Part shown: positions 31,382 to 34,944 of the stretch, piece by piece | Position numbering within the stretch: position 1 is the first letter of the stretch | Layout: each line of letters begins with the position of its first letter | NCBI RefSeq assembly: GCF_014649755.1 | Contig: NZ_BMTQ01000031.1 | Location: forward strand, 1-34,944 | DNA length: 34,944 nt | Direction of reading: 5' to 3' | Source of the DNA: Streptomyces litmocidini | GTDB taxonomy: Bacteria; Actinomycetota; Actinomycetes; Streptomycetales; Streptomycetaceae | Translations under genes and position numbers: made by a program | Notes under the pieces: model-generated | The model's database searches: none | Told to the model about the DNA's origin: nothing | Seen by the model: only the letters and a program-made list of their open reading frames with translations

Positions 31382-32845
31382 GTGCCCACACCGCCCCGCA
31401 CGCCCCGTCCCCGGCCCGCCGCCCGTCGCGTACCGGTCCGCCGGCGGAGGCGGCCCCGGTGGGGGATGCGGACGGCGACGGCGCTCTCCGTGGCGGTCCT
31501 CGCGGCGGGCGGGATCGGGCACGCCCTCGTGACCGGCCTCGACACCGGGATCACCCGGGTCGACCCCTTCAAGGACATGAAGAACCGGCCGCAGGCCGGA
31601 CACGGGATGAACGTGCTGCTCGTCGGCACGGACGGCCGTGACCGGATCACCTCCGAGGAGAGGGCGAAGTACCGGCTCGGCGGCGAGCCCTGCCACTGCA
31701 CCGACACCATCATGCTCGTCCACATCTCCGAGGACCGGGAGCGGGCCAGTGTCGTCAGCCTGCCCCGTGACTCGTACGCGGAGATGCCCGAGCACACCGA
31801 CCTGAACAGCGGCAGGAAGCACCACGCGCACCCGGTGAAGCTGAACGCGGCCTACGCCGAGGGCGGCCCCGGACTGACCGTCCGCACCGTCGAGTCGATG
31901 ACCGGCGTGAAGATCGACCACTACCTGGAGGTCGACTTCACCAGCTTCATGCGGACCGTCGACGCCGTCGGCGGGGTGCAGATCTGCACGACGCGCGCCC
32001 TGAAGGACCCGTACACGGGGCTCGCCCTCTCCCCCGGCACCCATGAGCTGGACGGCGGGCAGGCCCTGCAGTACGTGCGCTCCCGGCACATCGACGGGGC
32101 CGCCGACCTCGGCCGGATGCAGCGGCAGCAGCGGTTCCTGGCGGCGCTGATCGAGCGGATGACGAACGGCGGGGTGCTGCTGAACCCGGTGCGGTTCCGT
32201 GAGGTCGCGACGACGATGCTGAGCTCCGTACGGGCCGACGAGGACTTCGGTACGGATCAGCTCCTGGCCCTCGCCAAGGCGATGCACGGCTTCACCCCCG
32301 CCTCGTCCGAGTTCGTGTCCGTGCCGATCGGGGACATGAGCTTCCCCGTGAAGGGCATCGGCTCGACGGTGAAGTGGGACGCGGCGAAGGCGCAGAAGCT
32401 GTTCCAGGCGGTACGGGAGGACCAGCCGCTCTCCCCGCAGAAGGCGACGGCCCCGGCCTCCGCCAAGGCCCCCAAGGCGGTCGTCGTGGACGTGCCGCCG
32501 CGGACGGTCCGCGTGCAGGTCTACAACGGGACCCGGACCGACGGTCTCGGGCGGAAGGTCGACGACGCGCTGCGCGCGACCGGCTTCGACACGACGCGCA
32601 CGCCGAGGACCGGGGCGGGGCGGGAGAGGGGGCGGACCGTCGTCGAGTACGACCCTCGCTGGGACCGGTCGGCGAAGTCGCTGGCCGCCGCCCTGCCGGG
32701 GGCGGAGCTGCGGGAGGTCCCGGGGCGCGGCGGGACCCTGCGGGTCACCGTGGGGGATGACTACAAGGGGGTGACGGCGGTGCGGGCGGAGGCTTCGGGG
32801 GCGCCGTTCGAGGCGGTCACGGGGGACGAGGTGGTGTGCCCGTGA
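31382..32845 (+). CDS. LCP family protein 4 with LytR C-terminal domain
   Basis: The 487-residue protein begins with a very basic Pro/Arg-rich stretch (1-28), one membrane helix (about 30-50) and the LCP domain (about 70-320), then a LytR_C domain (about 360-470, VRVQVYNGTRTDGLG to TLRVTVGDDY). Motifs are LLVGTDGRDR, CTDTIMLVHIS, SLPRDSYAEMP and VRSRHIDGAADLGRMQRQQRFL, close to canonical including RQQ. Cys residues are CHC near the first motif, VQIC and the terminal VVCP, so the pattern differs from LCP 1-3. GTG 31382 is chosen for GGAGG 9 nt upstream; a longer in-frame extension overlaps LCP 3 antisense to nothing known and is rejected. It has its own promoter region after the LCP 3 terminator. 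Confidence 0.9.
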   Translation: MPTPPRTPRPRPAARRVPVRRRRRPRWGMRTATALSVAVLAAGGIGHALVTGLDTGITRVDPFKDMKNRPQAGHGMNVLLVGTDGRDRITSEERAKYRLGGEPCHCTDTIMLVHISEDRERASVVSLPRDSYAEMPEHTDLNSGRKHHAHPVKLNAAYAEGGPGLTVRTVESMTGVKIDHYLEVDFTSFMRTVDAVGGVQICTTRALKDPYTGLALSPGTHELDGGQALQYVRSRHIDGAADLGRMQRQQRFLAALIERMTNGGVLLNPVRFREVATTMLSSVRADEDFGTDQLLALAKAMHGFTPASSEFVSVPIGDMSFPVKGIGSTVKWDAAKAQKLFQAVREDQPLSPQKATAPASAKAPKAVVVDVPPRTVRVQVYNGTRTDGLGRKVDDALRATGFDTTRTPRTGAGRERGRTVVEYDPRWDRSAKSLAAALPGAELREVPGRGGTLRVTVGDDYKGVTAVRAEASGAPFEAVTGDEVVCP

Positions 32846-32914
32846 CGCCGTGACGGGCACCCGGGGCGGCGGGGCCGCGCGTGCGGGACGGCGTCCGCGG
32901 CGGAGGGTGCGGGG

Positions 32915-33448
32915 TCAGTCCTCGTAGCCCTCGGCCGCTCGGCGTTCCCGGAGTTCTTTGATCGCCTGGCGGCGGGCCAGCCGGTGGGTGCGGCGGATCT
33001 GCGCCTCCTGGTTGCGGCGCTTGTCCTGCTCGGTCTCCGGGATGACCTGGGGGACGGGACGCGGCCGGCCCTCCGCGTCGACGGCCGCGAAGACGAGGTA
33101 GGCGGAGCCGACCTGGGTGGCGGGCGTGGACTCGTTCCAGCGCTCGGCCATGACCCGCACGCCGACCTCCATGGAGGAGCGGCCGGTCCAGTTGACCTGG
33201 GCCTTCACGTGCAGCAGGTCCCCGACCCGTACGGGTTCGAGGAAGGCCATCTCGTCCATCGAGGCGGTGACCGCCGGACCGCCCGAGTGCCGGCCCGCGA
33301 CGGCGCCCGCCGCGTCGTCCACCAGCTTCATGATCACGCCGCCGTGCACCGTGCCCAGGAGGTTGGTGTCGTGGCTGGTCATGATGTGGCTGAGGGTGGT
33401 GCGGGAAGCGGAAGTCGGCTTGCCCGGAATATCGCCCTGGTCTGTCAT
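32915..33448 (-). CDS. Hot-dog fold acyl-CoA thioesterase
   Basis: The 177-residue protein is of the YciA/BACH-type acyl-CoA thioesterase group, which hydrolyses acyl-CoA to free acid and CoA in the cytoplasm. The signature SHDTNLLGTVHGGVIMKLVDDAAGAVA (25-51) carries the conserved Asn, His-Gly-Gly and the catalytic Asp44 or Asp45. PVRVGDLLHVKAQVNWTGRSSMEVGVRV follows as the second hot-dog half. The C-terminal 40 residues are a highly basic helix (RRNQEAQIRRTHRLARRQAIKELRERR), an addition outside the fold. ATG 33448 has TAAGGT exactly 7 nt upstream; the GGAGGA between could also be a too-close Shine-Dalgarno. It interrupts the LCP genes on the opposite strand and has no obvious link to them; the fatty-acid theme continues with the acyl-CoA dehydrogenase at the window end. 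Confidence 0.9.
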   Translation of the reverse strand: MTDQGDIPGKPTSASRTTLSHIMTSHDTNLLGTVHGGVIMKLVDDAAGAVAGRHSGGPAVTASMDEMAFLEPVRVGDLLHVKAQVNWTGRSSMEVGVRVMAERWNESTPATQVGSAYLVFAAVDAEGRPRPVPQVIPETEQDKRRNQEAQIRRTHRLARRQAIKELRERRAAEGYED

Positions 33449-33565
33449 GTCCTCCACCTTATGCCGGGTCCGGCCCCCGTCCCCGTCGGGTCCGCTTTGC
33501 ATCAGCTTGGCAACAGCACCGGTCCGATCCTCCACCCGGACTGTCGCCGGGAAAGCCCTGCCCGG

Positions 33566-33571
33566 CACACT
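33566..33571 (+). promoter_or_regulatory. -10 element candidate of LCP 5
   Basis: CACACT lies exactly 7 nt before ATG 33579 without an intervening Shine-Dalgarno. It fits the leaderless pattern seen at several genes here. The -35 region is unclear. Confidence 0.35.
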
Positions 33572-33578
33572 GGTCCGC

Positions 33579-34808
33579 ATGAATGACTGGCCCGATCAGC
33601 CCGAGGGACCCCGCCGGATGAGCCATGTGCAGCGGCCGCAGGTTCCGCAGCAGCCGCCCCGCGGCGGCCAGGGCCATGACCAGGGTTACCACCCGAACTT
33701 CACGCAGGCGCACAACCAGGGGTACGACTCCGGTTACAGCTCCGGCCAGGTCTACGGAGGCCCCCAGGGCGGCGGCCGGGGCACCGTGCCCCCGCAGTAC
33801 GCCCCGCAGGGGCCCGGCCGGCCCGCGCCGGACTGGCGCAAGCGGATCAAGATCGGCTCGATCGTGCTGGTCGTGGCGGTCCTCGGCTGGGGCATCGGCA
33901 CCTACGCCTGGGCCTCTTCGCAGATGCGCAACGAGGTCGATCTCTCCAAGGTCATCGAGCGGCCGGAGGAGGGCGACTGCACGACGTACCTGATCGTCGG
34001 CTCCGACAGCCGCGAGGGTATGTCCGCCGAGGAGAAGAAGAAGCTCCACACCGGCTCCGCCGAGGGCAAGCGGACCGACTCGATGATGATCCTCGCGGCC
34101 TGCTCCAGCGGGAACACGATGGTCTCGCTGCCCCGTGACTCCTGGGTGACGATCCCGAACTTCGTGGGCTCCGAGTCGGGCAAGTCGTACCCGGCCCGCG
34201 GCGGCTCCAAGCTGAACGCGGCCTACGCGATGGACGGCCCCGAACTGCTCGTGCGGACCGTCGAGTTCAACACCGGCCTGCACATCGACCACTACGCGGA
34301 GATCGGCTTCGCCGGCTTCGCGAACATCGTGGACGCGCTCGGCGGCGTCGAGCTGAACATCGACAAGGGCTTCAAGGACAAGAAGTCCGGCGCCGACTTC
34401 CAGGCGGGCACGCAGACCCTCAACGGCGAGCAGGCCCTGGCCTTCGTCCGCACCCGGTACGCCTTCGCCCAGTCGGACCTGCAGCGGACGAAGAACCAGC
34501 AGAAGTTCCTCTCCGCCCTCGCGAACCAGGCGGCGACGCCGGGCACGATCCTCAACCCGTTCGCGCTGTACCCGACGCTCGGCGCCGGCCTGGACACGCT
34601 GATCGTGGACAAGGACATGTCGCTGTACGACCTCGGGAAGATGTTCTTCGCGATGAAGGGCATCAGCGGCGGCGACGGCAAGTCCATGAACATGCCGCTC
34701 GCGGGCTCCGCGCCGCAGAACTCCCTGAAGTGGGACATGCCGAAGGTGAAGCAGCTCGTCGAGCAGATCAAGAACGACGAGAAGGTCACCGTCGAGTCCA
34801 ACCGCTGA
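33579..34808 (+). CDS. LCP family protein 5
   Basis: The 409-residue protein has a cytoplasmic Gln/Gly/Tyr/Pro-rich N-terminus (1-85, with QGYHPNF and QGYDSGYSSGQVYGG), one membrane helix (about 90-110) and an LCP domain to the end, with no LytR_C domain. Motifs are LIVGSDSREGM, RTDSMMILAACS, SLPRDSWVTIP and VRTRYAFAQSDLQRTKNQQKFL; the Arg of RQQ is Asn here. It has only two Cys (GDC near the start of the domain and AAC), a pair that differs from LCP 1-4. The ATG at 33579 (MNDWPDQPEG) is chosen for the -10-like CACACT 7 nt upstream; ATG 33618 (MSHVQRPQ) is an alternative. It is separated from the other LCP genes by the opposed thioesterase gene. Confidence 0.92.
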   Translation: MNDWPDQPEGPRRMSHVQRPQVPQQPPRGGQGHDQGYHPNFTQAHNQGYDSGYSSGQVYGGPQGGGRGTVPPQYAPQGPGRPAPDWRKRIKIGSIVLVVAVLGWGIGTYAWASSQMRNEVDLSKVIERPEEGDCTTYLIVGSDSREGMSAEEKKKLHTGSAEGKRTDSMMILAACSSGNTMVSLPRDSWVTIPNFVGSESGKSYPARGGSKLNAAYAMDGPELLVRTVEFNTGLHIDHYAEIGFAGFANIVDALGGVELNIDKGFKDKKSGADFQAGTQTLNGEQALAFVRTRYAFAQSDLQRTKNQQKFLSALANQAATPGTILNPFALYPTLGAGLDTLIVDKDMSLYDLGKMFFAMKGISGGDGKSMNMPLAGSAPQNSLKWDMPKVKQLVEQIKNDEKVTVESNR

Positions 34809-34820
34809 GCGGAGACGGGA

Positions 34821-34852
34821 AAGGGGCGCCCTCCGGCCGGGGGGCGCCCCTT
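34821..34852. terminator. Bidirectional terminator between LCP 5 and acyl-CoA dehydrogenase
   Basis: AAGGGGCGCCC and GGGCGCCCCTT form a perfect 11-bp stem with a 10-nt loop, 12 bp past the LCP 5 stop. Read on either strand it ends the facing gene. Confidence 0.85.
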
Positions 34853-34887
34853 CGCCGCACTCCCCCGCGGGAGGCCGCGGTCCGCGG

Positions 34888-34944
34888 CTACGGGAGGTTG
34901 CGGGCCATGACGATGCGCTGGACCTGGTTGGTGCCCTCGTAGAT
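34888..34944 (-). CDS. Acyl-CoA dehydrogenase, C-terminal end only (cut by window)
   Basis: Only the last 18 codons and the stop are inside the window. The peptide IYEGTNQVQRIVMARNLP is the hallmark C-terminus of acyl-CoA dehydrogenases, in which the Glu-Gly-Thr part contacts FAD. The enzyme introduces a double bond in acyl-CoA. Its chain-length preference cannot be told from this piece. It converges on LCP 5. Confidence 0.9.
   Translation of the reverse strand: MYEGTNQVQRIVMARNLP

Noticed and set aside
33117..33578. N-terminal extension of LCP 5 into the thioesterase region
   Set aside because: The extension is antisense to the thioesterase gene; the -10-like CACACT and the Gln/Gly-rich N-terminus support ATG 33579.

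Overview
The window is high-GC chromosomal DNA from a Streptomyces (or a very close actinomycete). The evidence is a canonical 87-residue WhiB, many GTG starts, long antisense open frames typical of about 73% GC, and a gene order I remember from the Streptomyces coelicolor sahH-manA-manB-whiB-LCP region. No phage genes, transposases, tRNA, rRNA or CRISPR array were seen. Gene functions are read from motifs and family knowledge; no database search was run.

Layout. 1-326 is a relatively AT-rich gene-free stretch. 327-3097 holds a SpoIIM-family membrane protein, a divergent RDD membrane protein and an unrecognised protein. 3251-11109 is a long minus-strand series: S-adenosylhomocysteinase (sahH) with a riboswitch-like leader, a cation diffusion facilitator, mannose-6-phosphate isomerase (manA), a SIS-domain protein, a Trm112-like zinc protein, phosphomannomutase (manB) and a DUF3499 protein. 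A divergent zincin-like protein follows at 11459. 11997-17738 (minus) carries a secreted DUF5719-like protein translationally coupled to a 1,232-residue membrane glycosyltransferase, then whiB.

From 18191 the strand switches. A 30-residue leader peptide with five consecutive cysteines precedes a cysteine dioxygenase, followed by the coenzyme F420 genes fbiA (cofD) and fbiB (cofE plus nitroreductase). A HhH-GPD DNA glycosylase, a mannose-1-phosphate guanylyltransferase and a PGRP-type amidase lie on the minus strand (21316-24958). The right third holds a TIGR03089-type protein and five LytR-CpsA-Psr (LCP) proteins, interrupted by a hot-dog thioesterase. The window ends in the last codons of an acyl-CoA dehydrogenase.

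Togetherness. manA, manB and the guanylyltransferase form the GDP-mannose route. The glycosyltransferase, DUF5719 protein, amidase and LCP enzymes act at the cell envelope, the LCPs probably attaching glycopolymers to peptidoglycan. fbiA and fbiB make F420. whiB is a developmental regulator with two promoter candidates and a BldD-box-like site. The same neighbourhood (manA, SIS gene, manB, DUF3499, metallopeptidase, whiB2, fbiA, fbiB, guanylyltransferase, LCP, TIGR03089 gene) is, from memory, recognisable at Rv3255c-Rv3268 of Mycobacterium tuberculosis, so it is ancient in Actinobacteria.

The most interesting signal is the poly-cysteine leader ORF. It has a TTGACA -35, an 18-bp spacer, a weak -10 and then only 7 nt to the ATG, so it is probably leaderless. 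It sits in front of a cysteine-degrading enzyme rather than a cysteine-synthesis gene. Other points are a recurrent -10/N6-8/start-codon arrangement suggesting many leaderless mRNAs, a four-cysteine signature shared by three LCP proteins, an LCP paralogue with substituted active-site residues, a zincin homologue lacking HExxH, and several in-place tandem repeats.
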